36,731 nt of DNA from Thermoproteota archaeon (GTDB lineage: Archaea > Thermoproteota > Thermoprotei_A > Sulfolobales > Ignicoccaceae), in the NCBI GenBank assembly GCA_013154085.1, contig JAADDE010000035.1, positions 1-36,731 on the forward strand, in the 5' to 3' direction. The notes below the pieces were generated by a model. That model did no database searches, had not been told where the DNA came from, and saw only the letters and a list, made by a program, of their open reading frames with translations. Positions 6,829 through 14,518 of this stretch are shown piece by piece; the first letter of the stretch is position 1; every line of letters begins with the position of its first letter. Both the position numbers and the translations under genes were made by a program.

Positions 6829-7315
6829 CAGCGCCCACCACGGGCTCCACCACTTCCTTCCACACGTCCCTCACCAGCACTGCGACCAGAAAGCCTCCCA
6901 CGACGTCCAGCGGATAGTGAACGCACAGCTCGATCCTTGACCAAGCGACCAAGAGCGCATATGCAAGGGCGCCCTTCCCCCCGAACCTAAGGGCCAGCCA
7001 AAACGCGCGCGCCGCGTGTCCGGACGGGTAGCCGGGCGTGCTCAGAGGAACTGGGCGGGGGGTGTTGAAGAGGTACTTGAGGACCAAGACAGCAACATTG
7101 AGCAAGAGTGCTTCCAGAAGCGGGGCCTTGCCGAGCTTCTTCCGGTGAGCCAGGAGAATGACCCAGAGGAAGAAGAGCGGGGCCTCCATGGTTAAGCTCA
7201 GCGCCCAAGCAATGCCCTCCAAGCCGGGCACTTTAACGCAAGGCAGTGCTGTGGAGAAGGGCGCCAGCAAAAACAGCAAGGCGGCGCTAAGCAGCGGCCT
7301 CCAGCTCCTCGCCAT
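6767..7315 (-). CDS. PAP2-superfamily membrane phosphatase
   Basis: The 182-residue multi-helix membrane protein has all three PAP2 catalytic motifs: K-x-FNTPRP near 80-87, PSGH near 96-99 and SRIELCVHYPLD near 125-136. The family removes phosphate from lipid pyrophosphates or phosphatidate; in archaea, polyprenyl diphosphate recycling is a plausible role. It begins 29 nt inside the 3' end of the uL15 gene and should be co-transcribed with the ribosomal cluster. The reading frame continues about 20 codons through the antisense strand of tRNA-Arg(CCU) and stops in its anticodon loop. The last residues (PRGFEPRTTGFPK) are therefore a by-product of the tRNA sequence. Confidence 0.85.
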   Translation of the reverse strand: MARSWRPLLSAALLFLLAPFSTALPCVKVPGLEGIAWALSLTMEAPLFFLWVILLAHRKKLGKAPLLEALLLNVAVLVLKYLFNTPRPVPLSTPGYPSGHAARAFWLALRFGGKGALAYALLVAWSRIELCVHYPLDVVGGFLVAVLVRDVWKEVVEPVVGAVAAPRGFEPRTTGFPKPRTG

Positions 7316-7727
7316 CGGGCGTTACCACTTTGCCGCCTGCTGCCTTGACCTTTTGTATGGCCTTCTTCGTCGCTTTTGCAACGATGACAGTATAAGATCC
7401 CTTAACCTTCCCAAATCCCAACAGCTTGTTGTAGCCAAGCGCCGCTAGGTCTATAGTAGCAGTGTTCAGCTTGCGGGCTATCTCGTCCAGCTCGCCCACG
7501 TTTATCTCGACGTACTCCACCCTGTCCTCCGGAGGCAAGTGGAATCCGTACTTGCCGAAGTAGCCGGGTGACTTCGCGGTCACCCACGTCCAGAAGTGCT
7601 TATGCATGCCGGCCCTGCCGAAGCCTCCTCTGGCGCCGCTACGCCTATGCTGGCCTATCCTACCCCAGCCCATGGTCCTCGTCCTGCCCCTCAACTTCCT
7701 GCTCTTCTTCCTCCGACGGACGACCAT
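7287..7727 (-). CDS. rpl15: 50S ribosomal protein uL15
   Basis: The 146-residue product has the archaeal/eukaryotic L15 (L27a) pattern: a basic N-terminus rich in RRRKKSRKLRG, the glycine-rich RIGQHRRSGARGG, the internal KSPGYFGKYGFH and a C-terminal domain with LGFGKVKG and AGG. It binds 23S rRNA in large-subunit assembly. It is the last ribosomal gene of the cluster. In many archaea secY follows; here the PAP2 gene overlaps its end. Confidence 0.97.
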   Translation of the reverse strand: MVVRRRKKSRKLRGRTRTMGWGRIGQHRRSGARGGFGRAGMHKHFWTWVTAKSPGYFGKYGFHLPPEDRVEYVEINVGELDEIARKLNTATIDLAALGYNKLLGFGKVKGSYTVIVAKATKKAIQKVKAAGGKVVTPDGEELEAAA

Positions 7728-7760
7728 TTCGCAAGTCCCCCGGTGCCCCGGCTAAGGGAC

Positions 7761-7768
7761 TTTATATT
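7761..7768 (+). promoter_or_regulatory. TATA box for the gene at 7799
   Basis: TTTATATT is centred about 26 nt before a predicted start near 7790 and supports the GTG at 7799 as the start rather than an upstream extension of the frame. Confidence 0.55.
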
Positions 7769-7798
7769 GATGAATGCCTTGGCGGGAGCCGGGAAGTC

Positions 7799-8350
7799 GT
7801 GAAGAAGACGGCAAGCAGGAGCGTCGGCAGGATCGTAGAAGACGTTATAATTTCTGCAAAGAAGGAGCTCATGATAGCTACGCCGAAAATCTCGCCGGAG
7901 TACGTTGAAATGATACTCGAGAAAGCGGAGGAAGTAAAAGTGAAAGTAGTTACGTCTGACATAAAGGCCTTGGAGAGGCTCGTCGAGCCTTCAGAGGAGG
8001 GCTCAAAGCTCCCCTTAACCATTGCCGGGACGAGTGCCGTCTTGCTCCTTATGGGTATTACCTTCAAAATCCCGATATTTGTGCTGGCGTCATTGCCACT
8101 GTTTATATTCTCGATAGTCTACGGCAGTGCAGTTGTTGAGACGGTTAGGAGGAGCAACGTCGAAGCGAGGTACTTGGAGGACTTGGAGGAATCTATTTAC
8201 GTCAATGAAGAAAGGGGCGTCAGAGGACCTCCCTTAAGGCCCTTAGAGCTGTGGGAGGAGTTCCGGGAAGCTGAGGTCTATGAGGGTCATGAAGTGCAAC
8301 ATCTGAGGGAGAAGTTCGAACGCTTATGGAACAAAGCTAAAGCATTCTGA
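7799..8350 (+). CDS. Uncharacterised membrane protein with two central helices
   Basis: The product has 183 residues from the GTG at 7799. The N-terminal cytoplasmic part (IVEDVIISAKKELMIATP and VKVKVVTSD) has an alternating beta/helix pattern reminiscent of the first half of a PLD-like fold, but no HKD motif is present. Two adjacent hydrophobic helices (about residues 75-110) are followed by a charged helical C-terminus. It is inserted on the opposite strand between uL15 and uL30, splitting the ribosomal cluster, and overlaps the uL30 end by 14 nt. No family is recognised. Confidence 0.75.
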   Translation: MKKTASRSVGRIVEDVIISAKKELMIATPKISPEYVEMILEKAEEVKVKVVTSDIKALERLVEPSEEGSKLPLTIAGTSAVLLLMGITFKIPIFVLASLPLFIFSIVYGSAVVETVRRSNVEARYLEDLEESIYVNEERGVRGPPLRPLELWEEFREAEVYEGHEVQHLREKFERLWNKAKAF

Positions 8351-8813
8351 TAACTAGCTCGTTTATCGCCTCTCCTCTGTAGCCCGCCTCTCCCTCAGAG
8401 CCGTAGGGCTTCTTGATGCTCTTCCGGAATCCGCCGCGCGGCGGGTGGAGGCGGAAGAACGGCTTGATGGCTTCCTGTTTGTGAAGCACTATTTCGCCGC
8501 TGAGTATCTTCTCCGCGAGCTCCTCGAAGCTGCTGACGCCGAACTTTTCCTTAATGTACTCCTCCGTCAGTCTCTTGTCTCCGGGGGCCCTTCCGCGCTC
8601 TTTTAACAGCTTGGCCAAGGTATCCTTGTTGACCTCTCCCCACGTTATCCACGCTTGGGCCTTCCTAAGCATGCCCTCGAGGCCCGGTAGGTCCGCCGGG
8701 TAGATGACGGCTGCATAGCGCCTCAGCAGCCTCAAGTTCTCAAGCGTCTTCCTGACGTCCGGATGGGCATCTGGCTCCCCTTTTATCCGGATGATTAGGT
8801 AATGCTTCTTCAC
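8337..8813 (-). CDS. rpl30: 50S ribosomal protein uL30
   Basis: The 158-residue protein has the long archaeal/eukaryotic L7/L30 form rather than the 60-residue bacterial one. The core helix-strand (LIIRIKGEPDAHPDVRKTL) and the C-terminal extension with FRLHPPRGGFRKSIKKPY are clear. It binds 5S/23S rRNA regions. It follows uS5 by 6 nt, in the normal spc order. Confidence 0.96.
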   Translation of the reverse strand: MKKHYLIIRIKGEPDAHPDVRKTLENLRLLRRYAAVIYPADLPGLEGMLRKAQAWITWGEVNKDTLAKLLKERGRAPGDKRLTEEYIKEKFGVSSFEELAEKILSGEIVLHKQEAIKPFFRLHPPRGGFRKSIKKPYGSEGEAGYRGEAINELVIRML

Positions 8814-8819
8814 GGGGCA

Positions 8820-9461
8820 TCACCTCAAGGTAACCTTTACCCAGTCCCACGGAGCTAGGAAGCGGTACGTCTGCTTGAGGGCGTTGAACGTAGCCTTGGC
8901 GAAGTTGTGCGTGGTCCTCGTTTCTCCTTCCGTATGGGTCCATACATCCTTTATGCCGGCATATCTGAGCACCGCTTTGGCCACGTCGCCTGCGACCAAG
9001 CCCGTGCCTCTAGGAGCCGGTTTGAGCACTACCTCGACGCTTCCGCTCTTCCCCCTCACGGTGAAGGGCACGCTGTGGGGCTCGCCGCACGTACACTCCC
9101 AGCTTCCGCACCCTCTTCTGATCGGAGTTATGTTGAGCTTAGCATTTGCCAGAGCCTTCTGGATGGCGAACCTCATCTGCTTAGCCTTGCCCATTCCAAG
9201 GCCTACGAGTCCATTTTCATTGCCTATTACTACCAGTACCCTAAGCCTTGTAACCCTTCCCGCGTCTGTCACCTTCTGCACCAAACTGACGTCCAGAACT
9301 TCGTGCTTCAAGTCTGGGACGAGGTAGTCTACTATCTCGGGTTCCAGAATGGGCAAGTTCTTCTCGAATAACTCATGTATGCTGGTTATTTTGCCTTCCT
9401 TGACTAGCTTGCCCACCCTTGTTCTGGGCACCCACTCGTCAACCGGCATCGGGGCAGACAC
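8820..9461 (-). CDS. rps5: 30S ribosomal protein uS5
   Basis: The 213-residue product has the S5 N-terminal RNA-binding domain ([24 protein letters not shown]) and the second domain with the archaeal insertion [26 protein letters not shown], plus [17 protein letters not shown]. It contributes to decoding accuracy at the mRNA entry channel. The GTG start has GGTGGTGA five nucleotides upstream. The gene lies 15 nt after uL18. Confidence 0.97.
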   Translation of the reverse strand: MSAPMPVDEWVPRTRVGKLVKEGKITSIHELFEKNLPILEPEIVDYLVPDLKHEVLDVSLVQKVTDAGRVTRLRVLVVIGNENGLVGLGMGKAKQMRFAIQKALANAKLNITPIRRGCGSWECTCGEPHSVPFTVRGKSGSVEVVLKPAPRGTGLVAGDVAKAVLRYAGIKDVWTHTEGETRTTHNFAKATFNALKQTYRFLAPWDWVKVTLR

Positions 9462-9476
9462 GACTCACCACCCGCG

Positions 9477-10082
9477 TCAGGCCGCTGTGACGGCCTTATA
9501 GTCTTCGAGTATCTTGGCCTTTACTTCTTCGAAGTGCTTGGGGTACTCTTCGGGGCTCAGCCCCCTCTCCAAGAGCTTTGCGAACCTCTTCTGATACTCC
9601 TCGGGCTTCTCTTCCTTCAGCGACTTGGCAAAGGAGGCTATATGCTCCCCCTTTATTCTGCTCTCCTCGGGCACTACGTCGCCCACCGGCACCTCCAAGC
9701 CGACGTCGTTTGCCGCCTTGATTGCCGCAAATACCCTAGCTCCCTTAGTAGGCTTGTGGAGGCCTATGTCCGGCACCGCGTAGCTCAGCCCGGCCTTCTT
9801 GGCCCTTAGGGCTGCGAGCAAGCCGGTTAGGTAAACGGCCGGGAGCGAGTTGCCGTAGCCCTTCCAGCCGTACTTCTTCTCGAGCTCTCTCGAATGAGCT
9901 GCGGCGATTACTTTGTCCCCCTCGGGCGAGAACTCGACCACTTGGACCCACACGTACTTGTTTGTCTTCCTTACGACGAAGCGCGGGTGGCGCGACAGTG
10001 CCATGGAGTAGCGCTTGTAGTAGTTCGTCTTGCCCTCCCTTCTGCGGCGCCTCGGAACCTTGTAACGCGGTCCCCTAGCCAC
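9477..10082 (-). CDS. rpl18: 50S ribosomal protein uL18
   Basis: The 201-residue product is of the long archaeal/eukaryotic L5/L18 type. Its basic N-terminus ([19 protein letters not shown]) and core motifs [15 protein letters not shown] and [16 protein letters not shown] are clear. It anchors 5S rRNA in the central protuberance. The start is ATG with 1 nt separating it from eL19, so translation is probably coupled. Confidence 0.96.
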   Translation of the reverse strand: MARGPRYKVPRRRRREGKTNYYKRYSMALSRHPRFVVRKTNKYVWVQVVEFSPEGDKVIAAAHSRELEKKYGWKGYGNSLPAVYLTGLLAALRAKKAGLSYAVPDIGLHKPTKGARVFAAIKAANDVGLEVPVGDVVPEESRIKGEHIASFAKSLKEEKPEEYQKRFAKLLERGLSPEEYPKHFEEVKAKILEDYKAVTAA

Positions 10083-10083
10083 C

Positions 10084-10536
10084 TTACCTCACCTCTATCC
10101 CGTACTTCTCCCTCAAGTACATCTTGAGGTTGCTCAAGCTGTCGAACATTCCACCCTTGGCCTTCATGTAGAGCTCGCGGTAGGTGCGGCGGTCTATCAC
10201 CTCGTGGTCCCGCAGGTAGCGCAAGTACCTGCGTATCTTCCTTATGCGGTGCATCCAAGCCTCCTTAGGATCTTGCCTGGCAGTGGCCTTGCCCTTCCTC
10301 TTGCCGTAGCCCCTCCTTCTGCCCTTCTTCCTCTGCTCGTGCCTTATCTTCCACCGGACGCGGCTGTTGCCCTTCTTAGGCTCAACCTTCACGACGCCCT
10401 CTTTTATAAGCCTGCGGACGTCGTCCTTCGAAACGGCTTCGGCTACCTCGTCGAGCCTTCTGGGGTCTATCCATATCCTGCTCTCGCCTACTCCCAAGAT
10501 CTCGGCAGCCAGTCTGGCTACTTGATCGGGCCTCAT
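10084..10536 (-). CDS. rpl19e: 50S ribosomal protein eL19
   Basis: The 150-residue basic protein has the eL19 N-terminus ([22 protein letters not shown]), then a very basic linker ([15 protein letters not shown]) and the helical tail with [17 protein letters not shown]. This is an archaeal/eukaryotic-only protein of the large subunit. It overlaps the eL32 stop by 4 nt. Confidence 0.97.
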   Translation of the reverse strand: MRPDQVARLAAEILGVGESRIWIDPRRLDEVAEAVSKDDVRRLIKEGVVKVEPKKGNSRVRWKIRHEQRKKGRRRGYGKRKGKATARQDPKEAWMHRIRKIRRYLRYLRDHEVIDRRTYRELYMKAKGGMFDSLSNLKMYLREKYGIEVR

Positions 10537-10973
10537 GCCTTCGCACCCCCGTTCGCCACGCGTATGCCCAGTTCTTGAGCCCTCTTGAGTATCTCTTGCC
10601 TCTTCCTCTTCCCTACGGAAGAGGCTATGTATACTATGTGCTTATCCTTGTCCACCTTCTCAAGCTCCTTTACGTTGTGAACTATTACGGGCTTCAGACC
10701 GCTGGGATGGAGGTCTCTGTACTGCTTCGGGGTTCGGTATCCTACCTTAACTATGGGCGGATAGCCCTTGAGCTGTAGCCTGCTCTTGTTATCGTTGCCC
10801 TTAGGCTTCCTCCACTTGTAGCCCCTCTCAAGCCGGTAGTACCTCCACCAGTGGTAGCGGATGAATTCTGGCAAGTCGTTCCGCCAGCTGACTATCTTCT
10901 TCATGGCCTTCCTTTTTTTCCTGAGCTCCTTTAGGACCGCTTCCCTCTTTTTAATTATTTCGCCCGGCTCCAT
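10533..10973 (-). CDS. rpl32e: 50S ribosomal protein eL32
   Basis: The 146-residue product carries the eL32 core: WRKPKGNDNKSR, KVGYRTPKQYRDLHPSG and IASSVGKRKRQEILKRAQELGI. It is specific to archaea and eukaryotes. The start ATG overlaps the uL6 stop region by one nucleotide, giving a continuous coupled run uL6-eL32-eL19. Confidence 0.97.
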   Translation of the reverse strand: MEPGEIIKKREAVLKELRKKRKAMKKIVSWRNDLPEFIRYHWWRYYRLERGYKWRKPKGNDNKSRLQLKGYPPIVKVGYRTPKQYRDLHPSGLKPVIVHNVKELEKVDKDKHIVYIASSVGKRKRQEILKRAQELGIRVANGGAKA

Positions 10974-11533
10974 TAGGACATCACCTCTTTCGCGTAGATA
11001 TAAATACCGTCCATGAATACCCTCCTATCGAATTCGGTTATCTTCGTCGCTTGCTCTATGTTTGCCGCTGTTTGGGCCACTTTTTCTATATCTATGCCCT
11101 CGATCACGACGTCCCTTCCTTGCACTTTCACCGTCACACCCGGCAAAATCTTGGCCTTGCGGGGGGCCTTCTCCCCTATGAAGTTGTGTATTTCCACGGT
11201 ATCGCCTACGACCTTAACGGTTATGGGAAAGTGAGAGAACACTATTTTCATTTTGTATCTCCACCCCTTAGTAACGCCAGTTATCATGTTCTTTATGTGG
11301 GCCGCTATGGTGTTCACTAGAGCCTTCCTCTTCCGGTTGGCGAAGAAGGTCTCCACCAATACGTACCTCTTTCCTTCTTCCTCGAAGTGCCTTATCCGTA
11401 TGCCCTTCGCGTGGGAGAAGTCCCTCTCGAGCTCTCCCTTGGGGCCCCTGACGCGGACCTTCGAGCCCTCTATACTCACCTCAACTCCTTCTGGCACTTC
11501 CACCAGCGCGTGCACCCAGACGGCCTTCGCCAT
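10973..11533 (-). CDS. rpl6: 50S ribosomal protein uL6
   Basis: The 186-residue product has the two L6 repeats: [23 protein letters not shown] in the first, and [22 protein letters not shown] in the second. It sits near the GTPase centre of the large subunit. The ATG at 11533 is preferred over the GTG at 11548 because the TATA element at about 11569 predicts a transcript start near 11543. This is the first gene of the ribosomal run; uS8, uS14 and uL5, which usually precede it, are not adjacent. Confidence 0.96.
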   Translation of the reverse strand: MAKAVWVHALVEVPEGVEVSIEGSKVRVRGPKGELERDFSHAKGIRIRHFEEEGKRYVLVETFFANRKRKALVNTIAAHIKNMITGVTKGWRYKMKIVFSHFPITVKVVGDTVEIHNFIGEKAPRKAKILPGVTVKVQGRDVVIEGIDIEKVAQTAANIEQATKITEFDRRVFMDGIYIYAKEVMS

Positions 11534-11564
11534 TTTTCGTTGCCCCACGTGCGGGCGCTACGGG

Positions 11565-11573
11565 GATTTAAGG
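11565..11573 (-). promoter_or_regulatory. TATA box of the uL6 ribosomal operon
   Basis: On the minus strand this reads CCTTAAATC in a G/C-rich stretch, 36 nt before the uL6 ATG. The spacing predicts a leader of about 10 nt. Confidence 0.5.
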
Positions 11574-11605
11574 GGTTCCGAGGGCCCAGCCCTCATGTAC
11601 CCTGT

Positions 11606-11611
11606 AAAAAA
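11606..11611 (-). terminator. Oligo-T terminator after aIF1
   Basis: On the minus strand a run of six T lies 6 nt after the aIF1 stop codon and before the uL6 promoter, separating the two transcripts. Confidence 0.55.
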
Positions 11612-11617
11612 CGGTGC

Positions 11618-11932
11618 TTAGCCTACTATGACTATGTTATCGGGCGGATAACCCATTTCTACAAGGAGTTCTTTTACTCTATCTCGGTGGTCTCCTTGAA
11701 GTTCTATGCGCCCGTTCTTAACAGTTCCGCCCGTGGCCAGCTTGCTCTTGAGTTGCTTGGCTATCTTCTTGAGGTGCGCATCGTCTAGATTGAGGCCCTC
11801 TATTATCGTAACCTCTCTGCCCCATTTCCTCTTCTCTATTTTGATCTTTATCAGCTCCTGCTGATCCATCATGAGCTGTTCGCATATCTCCGGAGGCAGT
11901 CCTCCGCACACGGAGGGGTCCAGCATCCCCAT
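11618..11932 (-). CDS. Translation initiation factor aIF1 (SUI1)
   Basis: The product has 104 residues from the ATG at 11932. The SUI1 fold is clear: [13 protein letters not shown] at the N-terminus, then [56 protein letters not shown] and the ending PPDNIVIVG. It monitors start-codon selection on the small subunit. A TTG at 11959 is in frame but lies upstream of the transcript start predicted from the TATA box at 11969-11976, so the ATG is preferred. Confidence 0.95.
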   Translation of the reverse strand: MGMLDPSVCGGLPPEICEQLMMDQQELIKIKIEKRKWGREVTIIEGLNLDDAHLKKIAKQLKSKLATGGTVKNGRIELQGDHRDRVKELLVEMGYPPDNIVIVG

Positions 11933-11968
11933 CCTCAGCCCTTCGGGATTGTAGTCCAAAATGTTCCG

Positions 11969-11976
11969 TTTATAAA
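11969..11976. promoter_or_regulatory. Palindromic TATA box shared by divergent aIF1 and rpoP genes
   Basis: TTTATAAA is a perfect palindrome and the only A/T-rich octamer between the two divergent genes. Measured from its centre, transcripts would begin near 11946 on the minus strand (14 nt before the aIF1 ATG) and near 11999 on the plus strand (8 nt before the rpoP GTG). One element could therefore serve both directions. Confidence 0.6.
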
Positions 11977-12006
11977 GAGTTGGTCGGACCCGCGAGGGGG
12001 CTGAAG

Positions 12007-12165
12007 GTGACTAAAGAGATAGTATACAAGTGCGCTAGGTGTGGAGCAATAATCAAGAAGGAGGACTTAGAGAAGCTGAAGCTCGGAGTCAGGTGTCCTC
12101 GTTGCTACTACCGCATACTGTACAAAATCCGCACCAGCGGGCGCGTATACTTCAAGGCCGTTTGA
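12007..12165 (+). CDS. rpoP: DNA-directed RNA polymerase subunit Rpo12 (RpoP)
   Basis: The 52-residue protein has the zinc-ribbon form [18 protein letters not shown] followed by [16 protein letters not shown] and a short basic tail, typical of archaeal Rpo12 and eukaryotic Rpb12. It stabilises the Rpo3/Rpo10 platform of the polymerase. The GTG at 12007 is chosen because it lies just after the predicted transcript start and behind GAGGGGG. A TTG at 11980 is too close to the TATA box. Confidence 0.93.
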   Translation: MTKEIVYKCARCGAIIKKEDLEKLKLGVRCPRCYYRILYKIRTSGRVYFKAV

Positions 12166-12167
12166 GG

Positions 12168-12220
12168 GATGATCGGGTCCTCGAACACTGAGCGTGATGA
12201 TGACTGTAGCCCGCGAGTGA
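12168..12220 (+). ncRNA. Candidate C/D box guide sRNA
   Basis: The 95-nt gap after rpoP contains, in order: a degenerate box C (GATGATC, 12169-12175), 12 nt, CTGA (12188-12191, box D'), a 2-nt spacer, a perfect GTGATGA (12194-12200, box C'), 16 nt, and GTGA (12217-12220, a weak box D). The total of about 53 nt matches archaeal C/D sRNAs. Flanking GGGA and TCC could give a short terminal stem. Against it: boxes C and D are imperfect and the D'-C' spacer is short. I could not assign a 2'-O-methylation target. Confidence 0.35.
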
Positions 12221-12260
12221 CTTATCCGTACTTCCGCTGGGCTCGCGCGGGGGCACAACC

Positions 12261-12842
12261 TTGAGGGGGAGCGCCAGGCTTACTGTATACCTCGCCAGTC
12301 CGGTGGACCTCGTGAAGATAGCCAGCGAGATGGCCCGCCGCGGTCTCTGGGTGGCCAAGGTACTGCCTACTGAAACGGGCTTTGAGGTGCTGGCACCGGA
12401 GCCGGGACTCTTAGGAGTGAAGAGCACTGAGGAGGAGTTCGAGTACAAGCTATACGCGGCGCCGGAGGGCACGAATCTGAGCTTGTTTGGCGATGCAAAA
12501 AATTTCTTCAGCAAGGTTGCCGAGCTAGTGAACTATTTGGTGATCGGCGGGTGCAACGAGCGGTGCATTGCTCACGCTGAGCTTAACGCGAGCTTTGATG
12601 TGGAGGGAGCGTGTTCATTTGGGACCGTTGAGATTGAAGACCTCGGATCTCTGGAACTGAGGGGGTTGGTCGCGAGAGGCGAGGGAGAGGGCCTGAGCTT
12701 GGTCCCGCTCAGCTCCGACAACTACCTCATGATATATTCCGTAGTGGGCGAGTGGAACACCGTCAAGGGAAGAGCGTTAAGTTTACACGCCCTGGCTCCC
12801 AAGATGTGGGAGGTGCTAAAGTCTTGGACTTGTCGTCGGTAA
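12261..12842 (+). CDS. Uncharacterised protein
   Basis: The product has 193 residues from the TTG at 12261. It is soluble and mixed alpha/beta, with no signal peptide. The sequence begins with a compact strand-helix unit (ARLTVYLASPVDLVKIASEM), then a helical section with GGCNERCIA, and ends with WEVLKSWTCRR. Five cysteines are scattered. It begins a run of overlapping genes that includes phosphoglycolate phosphatase. I do not recognise the family; Pcc1-like or prefoldin genes often follow rpoP in crenarchaea, but the sequence does not clearly match either. Confidence 0.65.
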   Translation: MRGSARLTVYLASPVDLVKIASEMARRGLWVAKVLPTETGFEVLAPEPGLLGVKSTEEEFEYKLYAAPEGTNLSLFGDAKNFFSKVAELVNYLVIGGCNERCIAHAELNASFDVEGACSFGTVEIEDLGSLELRGLVARGEGEGLSLVPLSSDNYLMIYSVVGEWNTVKGRALSLHALAPKMWEVLKSWTCRR

Positions 12843-13570
12843 AAGTGGTGGCCGCAGACGTTGATGGCACTTTGACTGAGGGCGTGAGCTTTCTGCTAAG
12901 CTTAGAAGCGATAAGGGCCTTGAGAGAGCTGGAAAGGGCCGGCATAAAGGTGATACTCGTATCTGGAAACAGCAGACCCATCACGCTGACCCTAAAGAGG
13001 TACCTGGGTACAACGGCTCCAGTAGTATACGAGAATGGGTGCGGTTGTGGGGACTATAGTTGGGAGGACTACGTAGTCGAACGCAACATGTGCATGCTTG
13101 CAAAAGAGGCGGCTGACATGTTGCTGAAAGTGCTCTCCGTCAAGGGCTGGAAGCCCTCCTGGCAAAACCCGTGGAGGAGGTGCGACTTCGCGATAAACGC
13201 GCCCGGCGGGGAGGCCAGCGAAGAGGACGCTCAGAAGGCCTACCAGATACTGGACGAGCTCGGATACATCAAACAAGGGCTTGTTGTAATGGCCAGTCGC
13301 CACGCCGTCCACATAATGCCCAAGGGGTGCGGAAAGGGTAAAGGCGTCAGGAGGGTGGTAGAAAGACTTGGCTACGAGATGAAGGACGTGCTCGCCGTCG
13401 GCGACGCGGAGAACGACGTAGACATGATTAAAGAAGCTGGAATAGGCGTCGCAGTTGCTGATGCACAAGAGGTCCTCAAGAGAGTGGCCGACATAGTTGC
13501 TCCCGAGCCCGCCGGGAGGGGGTTCGCGTGGATAGCGAAGAAGGTCTTGGAGGCAAGGTCCTCGTCTTAA
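12824..13570 (+). CDS. Phosphoglycolate phosphatase, archaeal HAD type
   Basis: The 248-residue product carries all HAD motifs: DVDGTLT near the N-terminus (nucleophile and acid/base Asp), VSGNSR (motif II), the lysine in MPKGCGKGKGV, and GDAENDVDMIKEAGIGVAVADA (motif IV). The type C2 cap between motifs II and III is typical of the archaeal TA0175 group, which hydrolyses 2-phosphoglycolate. The TTG at 12824 lies 8 nt after GGGAGGTG and overlaps the previous gene by 19 nt. The frame stays open upstream to 12752, but that stretch is inside the previous gene. Confidence 0.9.
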   Translation: MDLSSVKVVAADVDGTLTEGVSFLLSLEAIRALRELERAGIKVILVSGNSRPITLTLKRYLGTTAPVVYENGCGCGDYSWEDYVVERNMCMLAKEAADMLLKVLSVKGWKPSWQNPWRRCDFAINAPGGEASEEDAQKAYQILDELGYIKQGLVVMASRHAVHIMPKGCGKGKGVRRVVERLGYEMKDVLAVGDAENDVDMIKEAGIGVAVADAQEVLKRVADIVAPEPAGRGFAWIAKKVLEARSSS

Positions 13571-14097
13571 CTCAGTGTACGAAGAGGAAGAGAAGGGCTC
13601 CGGGCCCAGCTAAGCTCGTCTATTCTGGAAGCGTCAAGAACCTCTTCCTCTTTAGCGAGAGAGTGGGGGCGAAGTGCTTTATTATAAGCGCCAAATATGG
13701 TCTGATCTCCTGCGACGAGTACATTGAGCCCTACGACCTTTATTTGAAAGACCTAGGATTAGAGGAAAAGGCCTCTTTGAGGGACGCCCTATCGTCACGT
13801 TGCAAGGAGGTAGAGGGGCCTTGGCTGGCCGCTGTGGTGAACACATCTAGAGAGTACTCCGAGGTGTTTGGCTGCAAGGTGCGCGCCGAATATGCGCTCT
13901 TGATAGGCAAAGGCGCGCGCGTGGAGGCTGAGGTGGTCTATCAGGTAACGCCTAAAACGCTGGGAGAGAGGGCCTCGTTGCTGAAGTTGCTAGGAGGGTT
14001 GAAGAACGTTGAGGACCTTCTTCGACTTATTGAGGAGGGAGCTAGAAACGGAAGGGGCTATCTCCATAAACGCCACCGAATGGGAAGACATGATTAA
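13528..14097 (+). CDS. DUF6884-like protein
   Basis: The 189-residue protein begins, after a short lead, with VLVLTQCTKRK, then LVYSGSVKNLF, and then FIISAKYGLISCDEYIEPYD. This series matches the DUF6884 pattern (cysteine-containing first strand, then the SAKYGL and PYD motifs). Relatives of this fold handle modified bases or DNA-damage chemistry, but no activity is established for this group. It overlaps the previous gene by 43 nt and the next by 89 nt, with each neighbour in a different frame. Confidence 0.75.
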   Translation: MDSEEGLGGKVLVLTQCTKRKRRAPGPAKLVYSGSVKNLFLFSERVGAKCFIISAKYGLISCDEYIEPYDLYLKDLGLEEKASLRDALSSRCKEVEGPWLAAVVNTSREYSEVFGCKVRAEYALLIGKGARVEAEVVYQVTPKTLGERASLLKLLGGLKNVEDLLRLIEEGARNGRGYLHKRHRMGRHD

Positions 14098-14518
14098 AGA
14101 GTACAGAACCTTTGCCATAAATTGTTCAGAGGCGACCAACAGGGAGAGTTGCGACAAGAGGTTGAAAGATTACAAAGAAGCATTTAAGGACCTCGTAAAG
14201 TTGAGGGTATACAAGGTGTTGAAGGACGAAGTGCTCCCCGAAGAGGCGGTTGACAAGCGGTTCTTGACTCTGGTAATTAGGCTCGTTAACGACTTCGTGA
14301 GCTCCCTCGACGAGGTGGTGGCAGACGAGAAAGGGAGGGTGTTCGTAATAGTAAAGAGAAGAATAGAGCTGGGAAGGGCCATCGCAGAGCCGGAGGAGCT
14401 GGTTATGATGGACTTGATGGAGGCTGTGGCGCTGAGTGCGTTCGGGTATGTGGAGTTGCTGAGGCTGCCCGTGGAGGCTTCCGAGAGGTATTCGTGGATA
14501 ACTGCCGAAAGGATATGA
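14009..14518 (+). CDS. GINS complex subunit, Gins15/Gins51-like
   Basis: The 169-residue product has the helical A-domain pattern of archaeal Gins15: an N-terminal helix (FFDLLRRELETEG), a short link with EWEDMIKEYRTFA, then two long helices (YKEAFKDLVKLRVYKVL and KRFLTLVIRLVNDF). A small beta-rich C-terminal unit ends the chain. GINS binds MCM and GAN/Cdc45 in the replicative helicase complex. Sequence divergence is high, so the call rests on pattern and on the replication genes nearby. The TTG at 14009 (AGGAGGG about 10 nt upstream) is preferred over the ATG at 14090, which would delete the first helix. Confidence 0.65.
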   Translation: MRTFFDLLRRELETEGAISINATEWEDMIKEYRTFAINCSEATNRESCDKRLKDYKEAFKDLVKLRVYKVLKDEVLPEEAVDKRFLTLVIRLVNDFVSSLDEVVADEKGRVFVIVKRRIELGRAIAEPEELVMMDLMEAVALSAFGYVELLRLPVEASERYSWITAERI

